Below are positions 6,222-6,420 of a stretch of DNA of 6,420 bases, piece after piece (positions within the stretch are counted from its first letter, which is position 1; each line of letters begins with the position of its first letter). Under the pieces are notes generated by a model. That model had not been told where the DNA came from and ran no database searches. It saw nothing but the letters and a program-made list of their open reading frames with translations. Where the stretch lies: assembly GCA_947565475.1 (NCBI GenBank), contig CANOGI010000128.1:1-6420 (forward strand). Reading direction: 5' to 3'. The DNA is from an uncultured Eubacteriaceae bacterium. GTDB lineage: Bacteria > Bacillota > Clostridia > Lachnospirales > CAG-274. The position numbers and the translations under genes are program-made.

Positions 6222-6420
6222 TTAAATATCAATTACAACATTTCTTTCATAATCTGTTTTTTTAAAAAAATCACCAAAGCCCATATCTTTTATTTTAATA
6301 TTAAGCTTATTATATTCAATAAACTCAAATAAAATATCAAAACAGTTAGTTCCTTTAGGTCTCTTCGGTAAATCATCAAGTATGATTCTCCCTACTATAA
6401 TAAGATTTCCATCTTTATCC
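6222..6420 (-). CDS. Hsp70-like protein, C-terminal end (cut by window edge)
   Basis: Only the last 65 residues and the TAA stop (6222-6224) are in the window. They contain LPKRPKG (residues 17-23 of the fragment), DMGFGD (45-50) and KKTDYER (53-59). These line up with LPKRPNG, DMGFGT and PKSDYIR at the C-terminus of the neighbouring lidless Hsp70, with one residue of length difference between the two motifs. The fragment therefore belongs to a second, diverged member of the same Hsp70 subfamily, and it likewise ends directly after the beta domain without a lid. The ATPase domain lies outside the window, so its integrity is unknown. The gap of about 250 bases to the next gene, with a candidate promoter, suggests separate or only partly shared transcription. 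Confidence 0.75.
   Translation of the reverse strand, partial: DKDGNLIIVGRIILDDLPKRPKGTNCFDILFEFIEYNKLNIKIKDMGFGDFFKKTDYERNVVIDI

Overview
The window is low-G+C bacterial DNA (roughly one third G+C by eye). All supported genes lie on the minus strand and have Shine-Dalgarno-type start sites. Codon use, the strong GGAGG sites and an AraR-like operator core fit a low-G+C anaerobic Firmicute (Clostridia-like). A spirochaete or other AT-rich gut anaerobe cannot be excluded, because no phylogenetic marker is present.

Layout in transcription order (right to left). 6222-6420 is the C-terminal end of an Hsp70-like gene cut by the window edge. A spacer of about 250 bases (5971-6221) carries a candidate promoter. 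Next come three tightly packed genes. The first is a lidless Hsp70-like ATPase (4336-5970). Two bases further on is an Hsp70 ATPase and substrate-binding beta domain fused to a C-terminal VWA domain (2252-4333). Eighteen bases after that is a protein with about eight TPR repeats and an unassigned N-terminal domain (1073-2233). A 46-codon reading frame containing a G9 tract follows 24 bases later (908-1048) and is only tentative. A gene-poor stretch rich in inverted repeats (about 618-1072) separates this cluster from an unrelated transcription unit at the left edge: the N-terminal 181 residues of an L-fucose/L-arabinose isomerase-family protein (1-543). That gene has its own promoter overlapping an 8-2-8 palindrome.

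The most interesting content is the Hsp70 / Hsp70-VWA / TPR cluster. Both complete Hsp70-like proteins keep the residues expected for ATP hydrolysis, so they look like active nucleotide switches. Neither has the usual helical lid, and no J-protein or GrpE gene is seen here. My inference is a dedicated protein-recognition module: the VWA domain (metal-dependent adhesion) and the TPR protein would supply partner binding, and the Hsp70 parts would supply ATP-driven conformational change. Its substrate and physiological role cannot be read from this sequence.
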